Source: CAWIMX01 sp963792785
GTDB lineage: Bacteria > Acidobacteriota > Vicinamibacteria > Vicinamibacterales > CAVVIG01
DNA: 64,000 nt
Assembly: GCA_963792785.1 (NCBI GenBank)
Contig: CAWBXO010000004.1
Coordinates: 310,001 to 374,000, forward strand
Direction: 5' to 3'
This document shows, piece by piece, positions 1-10,077 of the stretch. Both the position numbers and the translations under genes were made by a program. Position 1 is the first letter of the stretch. Every line of letters begins with the position of its first letter. The notes under the pieces are model-generated. The model was not told the origin of the DNA. It worked only from the letters and a program-made list of their open reading frames with translations, and searched no databases.

Positions 1-44
1 AGCCCCAATGCGTCCTTCAGAATCTCTGCGGCTTCGCGTTTCAT
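1..44 (-). CDS. Partial small protein, addiction-module-like N-terminus
   Basis: Only the first 14 complete codons lie in the window, reading MKREAAEILKDALG from an ATG at 44. This matches the usual opening of the short putative addiction-module component proteins (antitoxin-like, often paired with a RelE/ParE toxin), which begin with a helix rich in EAAE and LKDAL. The rest of the gene and any toxin partner lie to the left of the window. It sits on the side of the recombinase where the rest of the integrated element is expected, so it may be cargo. The call rests on very few residues. Confidence 0.4.
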   Translation of the reverse strand, partial: MKREAAEILKDALG

Positions 45-53
45 GGTCTGATT

Positions 54-1086
54 TTACCGGCCGAGCGCCGCCGAAGGACCATATTGCCGCCGGAGAGCGC
101 ACGGTCTACTCGCGGCTCTAGCGAAGCGCCTGACACAGCCTGAGGGGGTGGTGGAGGGGGTGATGGCGCCAGGGGGACCATCTCCCCCCTCCGCGGGGGA
201 GGACCCGGAGCGTGCATCACACAGCGTGCGCTGATTCCACGAGCGCGTCTCGTCCGCGTATCTGGTTACGCTGCGGGCGTTTGCCGACAGAGAGTCGCGG
301 CATCGGCTCTCATCGCGGCGGCGGTTTCTGCCGACGCGCACAACGTCGGCGCAACAGCACACGGAGAGCAGCCGGGACGTGAGCGACCCCACCTCCGGAC
401 CCCGGACCCTGACCCCAGGGTCGGTTCGGGGGTCGCTCACGTCCCGGCTGCGTGTCTTAAATCGCGCGATGGTTTGCAGACGCCAATGTCACGAACAATC
501 GACTCAGGATCCGATGCCAAATGCACGCGACAATCCGGCGCGCGATTCGTCACGATTCGCGGCCGGTCGTCCGCTGCAAATGACGCGGTGATGTCGTGGT
601 CGATCTGGCGTCACATCTCTCCTCCTGGTTGCCGGCAGATCACTCGCCCATCGCGGGTGGATTTTCATGCGGTGCTCGGCGGCGTCAACGCTCTCCGCTG
701 CGCTTCGACCGTGCGTTCCGCACGGCCTGCGGGCGTTGACCCCGCCTGCGCTCCGCTTGATCTGGCATTTGCGCGATGGTCGAGGTTTGATCGCCGTTGA
801 CAGCACTCGCGACGAGGCGTATGTTCGAAACATCTCGCTCGTGCCGCACGGCACGCCCTCCACATCGTCCGATGTGGAGCGCTTCGGAATGACGCTCGAG
901 AGCCTCGTTCCGACAGCTTCCTGATTCCGACCGTTTGATCAGATCGCGCTGGCTATGACGACGCGCGATCGCTGCGCCGAACACACCTTCCGCGCTCGAA
1001 GCCAATCTCGACGCGTTCGGAGCCGCACTCAGTGCCGCCCGTTCATCGCCATCACGAACGCCACGAATCGCCAATCGACGTTCAAC
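54..1086. other. Low-information region left of the recombinase, no confident gene
   Basis: This kilobase has short open frames on both strands but none shows a recognisable domain or the strong GC third-position pattern of its neighbours. It contains the 23-bp inverted repeat at 368-451. Several patches look like decayed coding sequence, for example around 667-924 on the plus strand, but I cannot assign a family. The region probably belongs to the integrated element that ends at the tRNA gene. Confidence 0.4.
368..451. repeat. Perfect 23-bp inverted repeat with 38-nt loop
   Basis: The arms at 368-390 and 429-451 are perfect reverse complements, containing GGGACGTGAGCGACCCC and its complement. 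The loop holds a second small inverted repeat around GACCCT/AGGGTC. The layout resembles the nested palindrome at 8852-8924 in arm length and GC-rich style, although the sequence differs. No neighbouring gene explains it. It could be a REP-type palindrome or a hairpin site of the integrated element. Confidence 0.7.
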
Positions 1087-1293
1087 ATGGGCAGGCGTAT
1101 CATGGCCGAACGAGGACGCAAACGACGCAAGCGAGCTCGACGTGTTCCGCCAGTCGTTCGTCGCGCTGCAACCGTGTCGATTGATGCGACAGGCGACGAT
1201 GTGCTTCGCGCGCTCGTACGAATTCTGGCCCGGCAGGCGGCGCGCGAAGCGTTCGAGTCTGAGCTTCGACGCAACGCAGCGATCGTCCATTGA
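1087..1293 (+). CDS. Small basic hypothetical protein upstream of the recombinase
   Basis: The frame encodes about 68 residues: a very basic N-terminal half (many R and K) followed by a predicted helix containing DDVLRALVRILARQAAREAF. It ends ten bases before the GTG of the serine recombinase, so the two are probably co-transcribed. Small ORFs with a similar C-terminal helix may accompany recombinases of this type, but I cannot name a family. The start is uncertain, since an earlier ATG at 955 is also open. It could be a recombination directionality factor or accessory DNA-binding protein; this is inference from position and charge only. Confidence 0.4.
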   Translation: MGRRIMAERGRKRRKRARRVPPVVRRAATVSIDATGDDVLRALVRILARQAAREAFESELRRNAAIVH

Positions 1294-1302
1294 GGTGAAC
1301 CC

Positions 1303-2966
<1,664 letters not shown>

Positions 2967-3006
2967 ACACTGGAAACACTGATGTTACCATACGGCGGCC
3001 TCGAAC

Positions 3007-3984
3007 GTGAAGCCGTCCACCGTGACTCCGCCCACTTACGCCGATGTCGAAGCCGCCGCCACGCAGATCCGCGGCGCGGCGCACCGGACGCCCGTCTTCA
3101 CCTCCCGCACGGTTGACGCCAAGACCGGCGCCACCGTCTTCTTCAAGGGCGAACACCTCCAGCGCGGCGGCGCCTTCAAGTTCCGCGGCGCCTACAACGC
3201 CCTCTCGCGCCTCTCCCCCCACGAACGCCGCCGCGGCGTCGTCACGTTCTCGTCCGGCAACCACGCCCAGGCCATCGCCCTGGTCGGACAGATCCTCGAC
3301 ATTCCCCGCGTCATCGTCATGCCGGACGATGCGCCCGCGATGAAGAAGGCGGCCACGCTCGGCTACGGCGCCGAAGTCGTGACCTACGACCGCGACAAGG
3401 ACGACCGCGAGGCGATCGGCCGGCGCCTCGCCGAGGACCGCGGCCTCACGATGATCCCGCCCTACGACCATCCGCATGTCGTGGCCGGCGCGGGCACGTG
3501 CGCCCGGGAGCTGTTCGAAGAGACCGGCCCCCTCGACCTGTTGCTCGTGCCCTGCGGCGGCGGGGGCCTGCTGGCCGGCTCGGCGATCTCCGCGCGCGCG
3601 ATGGCGCCCGCCTGCCGCGTGATCGGCGTCGAGCCGCTGGCGGGCAACGACGGCGTGCGATCGTTCCAGAGCCGGACGCTGCAGTCCGTCCACAACCCGC
3701 AGACCATCGCTGACGGCGCGCGCACGCCCTCGCTCGGCGCGCTGACGTTCCCGATCATCCTCGAGCTCGTCAGCGATATGCTGGCCGTGGACGATGACGC
3801 CATTATTCGATCGATGCGGTTCCTGTGGGAGCGGATGAAGCTCGTCGTCGAGCCGACGGGCATGCTCGCGGCCACGGCGCTCCTCGAAGGGATCGTCTCG
3901 GCGCCCGGCGCGCGGATCGGCGTGATCCTGAGCGGCGGCAACGTGGACCTCTCGCAGCTCGCACAGTGGATGGCCTCCGCAATG
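3007..3984 (+). CDS. Threonine/serine dehydratase, PLP-dependent
   Basis: The protein deaminates threonine or serine to 2-oxobutyrate or pyruvate in the cytoplasm. It is a fold-type II PLP enzyme: the cofactor lysine lies in FKFRGAYN (about residue 60), the substrate loop is SSGNHAQA (about 81), and the phosphate loop is CGGGGLLAGS (about 184). The length of about 325 residues fits catabolic IlvA/TdcB or serine racemase types without a C-terminal ACT domain. GTG 3007 is the most upstream in-frame start. As written, the frame runs on without a stop into the next gene. I end it near 3984 because removing one A at 3981-3982 would give GCATGA, an ATGA stop/start overlap with the nucleotidase. Confidence 0.85.
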
Positions 3985-5502
3985 AAACGCGTCGCACGTC
4001 CCGCTTCTGTCGTGCTCCTCGGCCGGCGCTCCTCGTGCCGGCCCGCGACCGCCCAGCAGGCCGAGCCGGGCGCACCACGCACGGCCGCGCCGCTGACGAT
4101 CCTGCAAATCAACGACGTCTACGAAACACTGCCCGTGGACGGCGCCGGAGGCCTCGCCCGCGTCGCCACGCTCAAAAAGAACATGGCGGCCATCGGACGC
4201 ACCCCGATCCTGATCCTCGCGGGCGACTTCCTCTCGCCGTCGGTCGCATCGAGCGTCTTCAAGGGCCGGCAGATGATCGCCGCGCTGAACGCGGCCGGCC
4301 TCGACTTCGCGACTTTCGGCAACCACGAGTTCGACTTCGGCGACGACGTGCTCATCCAGCGGATGGGCGAGGCGACGTTCCAATGGCTCGCCGCCAACGT
4401 GATCGACACACGGACGAACCAGCCGATCGGCGGCGCGGCGCCGTACGTCATCCGCACGTTCGGCGGGCTCCGGGTCGGGTTCCTCGGTCTGTGCCTCACG
4501 ACCACCGAGATCAGCCGCGAGCGCCTCACGCACACCCGGCTCGACGACCCGATCGAGACCGCCGCCCGCTACGTGCCCGAGATGAAGCAGGCCGGCGCCG
4601 ACGTGATTGTCGCCGTCACGCACCTCGCATTCGGAGACGACCGCCGGCTCGCCACGCGCTTTCCCGACATCGACCTCATCGTCGGCGGCCACGAACATTA
4701 CCCGATCACCTCGACCGAGAACCGGACGCTCATCAGCAAAGCGGGATCCGACGCGAAGTTCGTCGCGCGGCTCGACGTGAACAAGACCGCCGCCGGGGTC
4801 GTCGAGCGCTTCTACGAACTCATCCCGATCACCGCCAGCCTGAAGGACGACCCGGACACGCTGGCCGTCGTGAACGACTACGAGTCGCGCCTCAGCACGC
4901 AGCTCCAGGCCGTCGTCGGCGCCACGACCGTGCCGTTGGACGCCGAGACCGTCCGCCTGCGCGCGGGCGAGACCAACCTTGGCAACTTCTTCGCGGACGT
5001 GATGAGAGCGGAGGCGAAGGCGGACATCGCCATCGTCAACTCGGGCAGCATCCGCGGCGAGCGGATCTACCCCGCCGGCCCGATCACGCGGCGCGAGATC
5101 ATCGATATCCATCCCTTCGGCGGCGTCGACTGCGTGGTGGCGGTGACCGGCGCGGTCGTGAGGCAGGCGCTCGAGAGCGGTGTCTCGAAGCTGCCGGCCA
5201 GCGCCGGCCAGTTCCCGCAGGTCTCGGGCCTGACGATGAAAGTGAACGCCGCGGCGCCGGTGGGGAGCCGTGTGACCGACATCGTCGTGAACGGACAGCC
5301 GCTCGATCCCGCGAAGACCTACTCGGTGGCGATCACGGACTACATGCTCGGCGGCGGCGACGACTACACGATGTTCCCCGGCCAGCGCGTGCTGGTGTCG
5401 CCCGAGGCCGGCAGCCTGATCGTGAACGCGCTGGAGAAGGTGATCGAGGCGCGGAAGGACATCTCGCCGGCGATCGACGGCCGGATCGCTATGACGCGGT
5501 AG
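3982..5502 (+). CDS. Secreted 5'-nucleotidase / bifunctional metallophosphatase
   Basis: This enzyme removes phosphate from nucleotides in the periplasm using two metals. Visible motifs of the calcineurin-like N-domain are LQINDVYETLP, AGDFLSPS, GNHEFDFG and GGHEHYP. The C-terminal 5'-nucleotidase domain has NLGNFFADVMR and NSGSIRG. The first 35 residues should be a signal peptide starting MKRVARPASVVLL, but the core reads GRRSSCRPA. The neighbouring frame there reads PALLVPAR, so a compensating pair of one-base indels probably scrambled the hydrophobic stretch. It is open in frame with the preceding dehydratase. I treat the apparent fusion as an artefact. It converges on msrQ, overlapping by 14 bases. 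Confidence 0.85.
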   Translation: MKRVARPASVVLLGRRSSCRPATAQQAEPGAPRTAAPLTILQINDVYETLPVDGAGGLARVATLKKNMAAIGRTPILILAGDFLSPSVASSVFKGRQMIAALNAAGLDFATFGNHEFDFGDDVLIQRMGEATFQWLAANVIDTRTNQPIGGAAPYVIRTFGGLRVGFLGLCLTTTEISRERLTHTRLDDPIETAARYVPEMKQAGADVIVAVTHLAFGDDRRLATRFPDIDLIVGGHEHYPITSTENRTLISKAGSDAKFVARLDVNKTAAGVVERFYELIPITASLKDDPDTLAVVNDYESRLSTQLQAVVGATTVPLDAETVRLRAGETNLGNFFADVMRAEAKADIAIVNSGSIRGERIYPAGPITRREIIDIHPFGGVDCVVAVTGAVVRQALESGVSKLPASAGQFPQVSGLTMKVNAAAPVGSRVTDIVVNGQPLDPAKTYSVAITDYMLGGGDDYTMFPGQRVLVSPEAGSLIVNALEKVIEARKDISPAIDGRIAMTR

Positions 5503-6196
5503 CCGCGTTGCGCGGCGCGGCGCCCGCGGCCTTCTTCATCCGCAGGTAGACGCGGAACCCGAGCAGCAGTGCCACCACCACGGCGTACGTCTGCGGCCGG
5601 CTCACGTCGGCCTTCACCAGCCACCAGTAGTGCACGACGCCGGCCACGGCGGTCACGTAGATCAGCCGGTGCAGCAGGTTCCAGCGCCGGCCGCCCATGC
5701 GGCGGATCCACCCCGCCGTCGACGTGATCGCGAGCGGGATCATCAGCACGAACGCCGTGAAGCCGACCGTGATGAACGGCCGCTTCAGCACGTCCGCGCC
5801 CACCGACATGACCAGGCTCCGGAAGACGTCGGGCGCGAAGATGCTCCCGGGCTGGACGCCGCTGAGGCGGTCGAGCACGACCTCGAGGCCGAGGAAGCGG
5901 TCGAGGATCGCGTAGGTGAGGAAGTGCAGCGAGCCGTAGAAGAAGGCGAAGAGCCCCGCCATCCGGCGGAAGCGCGTGAGGACGTGCCAGTTCGTGAGGC
6001 GGCGCAGCGGCGTGAGCGCCAGCGTGATGCAGACGAAGCGCAGCGTCCAGACGCCGGTGAGGTCGGTGACGTCGGCGAGCGGATTCGCGCTCAGGTGGTT
6101 GGTGAAGACGGCCCAGGTGAGGTACGCGGCCGGCGAGAGGCCGGCCGCGAAGGCGAGGGGCTTGGCGATCCAGCGTATCGCCGTGTGCTTGGTCAC
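5489..6196 (-). CDS. msrQ: MsrQ, heme-binding membrane subunit of methionine-sulfoxide reductase
   Basis: MsrQ is an inner-membrane b-type heme protein that passes electrons from the quinone pool or flavin reductases to periplasmic MsrP. The 235-residue protein has about six membrane segments and the ferric-reductase-like core, including LRFVCITLALTPLRRL and the histidine-bearing GSLHFLTYAILD and NLLHRLIYVTAVAGVVHYWW. It lies 43 bases downstream of msrP on the same strand, the usual msrPQ order. Its last codons overlap the end of the convergent nucleotidase. Confidence 0.93.
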   Translation of the reverse strand: MTKHTAIRWIAKPLAFAAGLSPAAYLTWAVFTNHLSANPLADVTDLTGVWTLRFVCITLALTPLRRLTNWHVLTRFRRMAGLFAFFYGSLHFLTYAILDRFLGLEVVLDRLSGVQPGSIFAPDVFRSLVMSVGADVLKRPFITVGFTAFVLMIPLAITSTAGWIRRMGGRRWNLLHRLIYVTAVAGVVHYWWLVKADVSRPQTYAVVVALLLGFRVYLRMKKAAGAAPRNAATAS

Positions 6197-6209
6197 CGTT
6201 GGTCGAATC

Positions 6210-6243
6210 CCTAAGCCTTTAGCCTTTAGCCCTTAGCCCTTAG
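6210..6243. repeat. Short tandem array of TTAGCCC-like heptamers
   Basis: Between msrP and msrQ lies a run of about four degenerate units (TTTAGCC, TTTAGCC, CTTAGCC, CTTAG). The last unit supplies the TAA stop codon of msrP on the minus strand at 6240-6242. It is one of many short degenerate arrays in the window, each with a different unit. There is no mirrored arm here. Confidence 0.7.
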
Positions 6244-7203
6244 AAGTTCTTCCTGAGGTCCATCCCGGCGTAGAGCGACGCCACCTGGTCGCCGTAGCCG
6301 TTGAACATCAGGGTCTTGCGCTTCAGGAACTCGCCGATGCGGCGCTCGGTCGCCTGGCTCCAGCGCGGGTGATCCACGTTCGGGTTCACGTTCGCGTAGA
6401 ACCCGTACTCGTTCGACGCCGTCTGCTGCCACGTGTTGAGCGGCGGGCGCTCGACGAAGCGGATCCGAACGATGGACTTGATGTGCTTGAAGCCGTACTT
6501 CCAGGGCACCGCCAGCCGCAGCGGCGCGCCGTCCTGGTTGGGGAGCACCTCGCCGTAGAGGCCGACCACGAGAATCGTGAGCGGGTGCATGGCCTCGTCC
6601 ATCCGCAGGCCCTCGACGTACGGCCAGTCGAGCACGGGCTGCTGCTGGCCGGGCATCCTGCGCGGGATCGAACAGCGTGGTGAACTCGACGAACTTCGCC
6701 TTCGACGTCGGCTCGGCCATCTTGATCACGTTGGCGAGCGGAAACCCGACCCAGGGGATCACCATCGACCACGCCTCGACGCAGCGGTGACGGTACACGC
6801 GCTCCTCGAGCGCCTGGCCTTTCAGGAGATCCTCGAGGGCATAGTTGGCCGGCTTGGCGCACTCCCCTTCGATCGACACCGACCACGGCGTCGGCTTGAA
6901 GCCGCGGGCCATGTAGGCCGGCGAATCCTTGTCGGTGCCGAACTCGTAGAAGTTGTTGTACGTGGTGATCTGCTCCCACGTGTTCTTGCGTTCGTCCGCG
7001 CTGAACGCGCTGGGCTTCACGTTCGGGAGCTTCGCGCCGTGCGCCGCCGGCTGGGCCGCCAGCAGCCCTTCCGACATCGCGAATACGCCGGTCGCCGTCA
7101 CCGCCGTCCCCGTCGCCGCGCGGATGAAGTCGCGCCGGTTCAGGTAGAGCTTCTGGTCGGTGATTTCCGAGCTGCGGATGCCGGACGCGGGCTTGATGAG
7201 CAT
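6240..7203 (-). CDS. msrP: MsrP, molybdopterin methionine-sulfoxide reductase (one frameshift)
   Basis: MsrP repairs oxidised methionines in periplasmic proteins and is exported folded by Tat. The N-terminus has a twin-arginine signal (LNRRDFIRAATG) and an Ala-rich stretch. The molybdenum-ligand cysteine lies in YRHRCVEAWSMVIPWVGFPL. The frame breaks near 6655: DPAQDARPA should read DPARMPGQQQPVLDWPY, so one extra base seems present. The second part runs from MPGQQQPV to DLRKNF. All conserved parts are otherwise present, so a sequencing indel is more likely than loss. Start ATG 7203. It forms an operon with msrQ. Confidence 0.88.
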
Positions 7204-7215
7204 CAGGACGACCCC

Positions 7216-7316
7216 TCCTCGGTGCTTGGGTGCTTGGGTGTTTGGGTGCTTTGGTGCATTCGGTGCATTCGGTGCTTCGGTGCACCCAGCACCTAGAACC
7301 CAGCACCCCGCACCTT
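7216..7316. repeat. Imperfect palindrome of GGTGC-type short units
   Basis: Upstream of msrP, degenerate units such as GGTGCTTGGGT, GGTGTTTGG and GGTGCATTC are stacked on one side. They are mirrored by CACCCAGCACC, GAACCCAGCACC and CCGCACC on the other, so the whole region can fold on itself. The same core (GGTGCTGGG or GGTGCGGGG) recurs at 15177, 16876, 18516, 18662, 21462 and 53172. It fills the promoter region between msrP and the SpoIID-like gene. Confidence 0.75.
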
Positions 7317-7325
7317 TATTCCAGT

Positions 7326-8816
7326 TTACCGGATATCGCGCCAGCTTCGGCCCGATGCCAGCTGGCGCGCCACGCAGGCCTCGGCCTGCTGGTAGGCGGT
7401 GCTCAGCGCGCCGGGCGACAGCGGGCGGACGAGGTCGACGTCTGACGGGCACGCCCCGCCGGCCGATGGCGCGCCGGCGTCGGGGTCCGCATAGTAGGCC
7501 GCGAGGCCCTCGCGCACCCACGCGGGGCGCCGCTCGAGGGAGGCGTCGGCCAGCACGTGCGTCATCGCGCCGCGGATCGCGCGCTCGAGCACCCCGCGCG
7601 CCTCCAGCCAGTCGATGGGCGCCAGGTGGACCTCACCCGCCACGATGGCCGACAGCACGTACCACGGCTGGCCGGTGGCGAGTTCGAAGCTCTGGTTGGT
7701 CGGGTGAAACCGGAGCGCGATGTCGGGCGGCTCCGGCACGCCGAGCCTGGCGGCGATGTCGGTCCGCGCGGCGGCGGCGAGGTCGGCCACGCGCGCGCGC
7801 TCGGATTCCTGGTCGGCCGGCAGCGACACGCGGAGCCCCGGCGCGGGCGAGGGCGCGGCCGGCGCCGCGGTCGGACGCGCGGCCGGCGTGACAGGCCGCC
7901 CCCCCGCCAACGACTCGATCGTCGTCCCCGGAAAGTAGCGCAAGAGGATCGCGCCGGCGCTCTCGCCCGCCGCCGCGCGGTTCACCGAGCCGATCACGCA
8001 CAGCCCGACACCGTGGCCGGAACCGTTGCCCGTGAACTCGTACCCGCTGGAAGCGCGCCGGACCTCGAACGCCGTGCTCCGGATGAACTGCGGGCCGAGC
8101 GCGGCGCTCACGGCCTCGCGCAGCCGCTGGCCCGAGATCCGCGAGGGCTGCAGGCCGCTCGCCACCAGCTCGGAGACGCGGCCCGAATCGTCGTGCGCAA
8201 CCACCAGGAGGCCCGCGAGCCGGCTGCCGCGGAACCCGGCCGCGCGCAGCGCGCGCAGCAGGTCGTCGGCGTCGATCGTCACGTCCCACTCCGGCGCGCC
8301 GTCGCACGCCTCATCGTCCTGGACCGGCAGGTACGGCGGGTCGTTGGCGCCCGGCCACACGGCCGACGGCTGCTCGGTGCGGCCGCCGCAGGACGCCGAA
8401 TAATACACGTCGGCGGGGCGTCCGTCGTACATCAGGACCTGGCCGGACGTCGCCTGCGCGGCGGCGCGCGTCGCGTCGGTCGCGACGCCGATCACCTGGC
8501 AGTGCGTCTGGTCGCACATGTCGAAGCCGTCGGCGCGGTGCCGCCCGGCGTTGGCGCGCGCGTAGGTCCGGATCGTGATCGCGAGCGCCTCGAGCGCCGC
8601 CGGCGGGCTGTCGCGCGCCGCCTCTCCCGCCAGCACGCGCGCCACGTAGTCGTCGAGCGAGAGCGTTTCCTGGCGGTACCGGCCGTCGCGCTGCAGGTAG
8701 CCGACGCGAATCGTGCCGCTGTCCGGCGGCGAAGGCGCCTGCGCCATTGGAAAGGGAGACGCCGAGAGCACAACGCAGGAAACCACAGAGACACGGAGGC
8801 TCAGAGTTGTCAGCAA
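7326..8816 (-). CDS. SpoIID/LytB-domain protein with C-terminal peptidase-like domain
   Basis: The N-terminal half (from about GTIRVGYLQRDGRY) is a SpoIID domain: VARVLAGEAARDSPPAALEALAITIRTYA, YYSASCGGRTE and the GSGHGVGLC motif. SpoIID domains act on or bind peptidoglycan glycans. After a proline-rich linker, the C-terminal 150 residues resemble the gluzincin-like domain (ALRFHPTNQSFELATGQPWY ... MTHVLADASLERRPAWVREGLAAYYA), but the catalytic HExxH is not evident (MTHVL). The start is unclear: an ATG at 8746 leaves no signal peptide, while the upstream codons LSLRVSVVSCVVLSASPFPM could form one. Those codons are read from the palindromic repeat. I chose TTG 8816. Confidence 0.8.
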   Translation of the reverse strand: MLTTLSLRVSVVSCVVLSASPFPMAQAPSPPDSGTIRVGYLQRDGRYRQETLSLDDYVARVLAGEAARDSPPAALEALAITIRTYARANAGRHRADGFDMCDQTHCQVIGVATDATRAAAQATSGQVLMYDGRPADVYYSASCGGRTEQPSAVWPGANDPPYLPVQDDEACDGAPEWDVTIDADDLLRALRAAGFRGSRLAGLLVVAHDDSGRVSELVASGLQPSRISGQRLREAVSAALGPQFIRSTAFEVRRASSGYEFTGNGSGHGVGLCVIGSVNRAAAGESAGAILLRYFPGTTIESLAGGRPVTPAARPTAAPAAPSPAPGLRVSLPADQESERARVADLAAAARTDIAARLGVPEPPDIALRFHPTNQSFELATGQPWYVLSAIVAGEVHLAPIDWLEARGVLERAIRGAMTHVLADASLERRPAWVREGLAAYYADPDAGAPSAGGACPSDVDLVRPLSPGALSTAYQQAEACVARQLASGRSWRDIR

Positions 8817-8992
8817 GCGGAGCGATCGACGCGGCCGCCGGAGGCGACGCTGCGTCGGAGACAGGCCGGGAACGCGAGACAACGCGAGAACAGATGTCTC
8901 GCGTTCCCGGCCCGTCTCCGACGCACCGGTGGCCTGCGCCGCAGGCCACCCGCGTCGATTCTCTGTCTCCGTGCCTCTGCGTCTCTGTGGTT
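8781..8992. repeat. Nested palindromes (three hairpins) between SpoIID gene and hydrolase
   Basis: The outer arms are CACAGAGACACGGAGGC (about 8784-8800) and its mirror of degenerate copies at 8961-8992. Inside lies a nearly perfect 30-bp inverted repeat, 8852-8881 against 8895-8924 with one mismatch and a 13-nt loop, containing GGGAACGCGAGACA. A third hairpin, GGTGGCCTGC with GCAGGCCACC, lies at 8928-8950. The outer arm probably also encodes the signal peptide of the leftward gene. Confidence 0.8.
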
Positions 8993-8999
8993 GGCATCC

Positions 9000-9647
9000 C
9001 TAGGGAATCAGATCGAAGAAGGGCGCGATGCCGGCCCAGATCCGGTCCAGGCTCGACGAGAGCTGGTGGTCATCGTCGAGCAGGACGAGCGAGACGTTCG
9101 TGCGGTCGCGGCAGAAGTCCTCGACGCCCGCGGGCTCGACCGAGGTGTCGCGGCGGCCCTGGAAGACGAGCGCGGGCTGCGCGAACGCGGCGCCGAACAC
9201 GTCGTACTGGAGCGAGTCCTCGTAGAAACCGAAGCCGAGGGGCCGCTCCTCTCCCGACGCGTAGTGGAAGAACGACAGCGAGCCATCGCGGCGCCACTGG
9301 TCGACGCGCGCGGGCGGCAGCAGGTGATGCCCGGGCTTCGCGAACATGACCGCCGGCGCGAGCAACACCAGCCGCTCGACGCGGTCGGGCCACCGGGCCG
9401 CCGCGAGGATCGCGAGCGCGCCGCCCAGGCTCGACCCGACGATAGCCGCCGGCCCGTCCAGGGCGGCGAGCTCCCGGTCCGCCCGCTCGAGCATCCGCGT
9501 CATCGTGAGCGAGGCGAAGTCGGGCTCGTTCAGATCCGGGCACCGGAACGCCACGCCGCGCTCGCGCAGCCGCCCGCCGATGACCGACGCTTTCGTCGAC
9601 AGCGGCGACGAGGCAAACCCGTGCAGGTAGAGGACGCGCCGCGTCAT
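9000..9647 (-). CDS. YqiA-like alpha/beta hydrolase (UPF0227)
   Basis: This is a small cytoplasmic serine esterase of about 215 residues. The opening VLYLHGFASSPLSTKA is the oxyanion strand-turn typical of YqiA-type proteins, the nucleophile elbow is GSSLGG, and a late aspartate and histidine occur in GRRDTSVE and DDDHQL. ATG 9647 was chosen because it overlaps the stop codon of the upstream SET gene as ATGA, which implies translational coupling. The substrate is unknown. Confidence 0.82.
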   Translation of the reverse strand: MTRRVLYLHGFASSPLSTKASVIGGRLRERGVAFRCPDLNEPDFASLTMTRMLERADRELAALDGPAAIVGSSLGGALAILAAARWPDRVERLVLLAPAVMFAKPGHHLLPPARVDQWRRDGSLSFFHYASGEERPLGFGFYEDSLQYDVFGAAFAQPALVFQGRRDTSVEPAGVEDFCRDRTNVSLVLLDDDHQLSSSLDRIWAGIAPFFDLIP

Positions 9648-10036
9648 ATGAGCGTCTGGCATCCCTTCCGGCAGCGGCACCGGATGAGCCCCTCGCCGTT
9701 GGTGTTGTAGTGGTACGTGAGCTCCTCACCCTTTCGGATGTTTCGGGCGGCGCGGATCCAGATCACGCCGCCCTTGATGTCCACGTAGCAGTTCGGCCGG
9801 CACGAGTGGTTGATGAACCGGGCGATGTTTCCGCCGACGGCCGCATCGATCACCGTGCGCTGCGTGAGGGCGAAACACCAGATGTGTCCACCCTTGATGT
9901 ACCGCCGCTCGCGCTTGAGGCTCGCCCGGGCCGAGATCTTCTCGCCCGCGTAGTCGATGACGCGCGTGTTCTTCGTGATGCGCCGGGTCGCGTAGACGCC
10001 CCAGCGGTGAATAGAGGATTTCCGTTTCTCGATCAT
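9644..10036 (-). CDS. SET-domain protein (putative lysine methyltransferase)
   Basis: The 130-residue protein is a minimal SET domain. It has GVYATRRITKNTRVIDYAGE at the start, the pseudoknot motif RFINHSCRPNC, the catalytic-channel GEELTYHY, and a post-SET CRCRKGC. SET proteins transfer a methyl group from S-adenosylmethionine to lysines; bacterial targets are mostly unknown. It overlaps the hydrolase gene by four bases and is divergent from the radical SAM gene with a 41-bp gap. All key motifs are intact, so it should be active. Confidence 0.88.
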   Translation of the reverse strand: MIEKRKSSIHRWGVYATRRITKNTRVIDYAGEKISARASLKRERRYIKGGHIWCFALTQRTVIDAAVGGNIARFINHSCRPNCYVDIKGGVIWIRAARNIRKGEELTYHYNTNGEGLIRCRCRKGCQTLI

Positions 10037-10077
10037 GAAGCCACTAGGATAGCGCCCCGGGTGTACGGACTGCTATA

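Noticed and set aside
3007..5502. Genuine bifunctional dehydratase/5'-nucleotidase
   Set aside because: One enzyme is cytoplasmic and the other is exported, and one extra base explains the fusion through an ATGA overlap.
6210..6243. Telomere-like TTAGCCC repeats
   Set aside because: Only about four degenerate units inside an operon. They fit the general class of short arrays in this window and have no link to a chromosome end.
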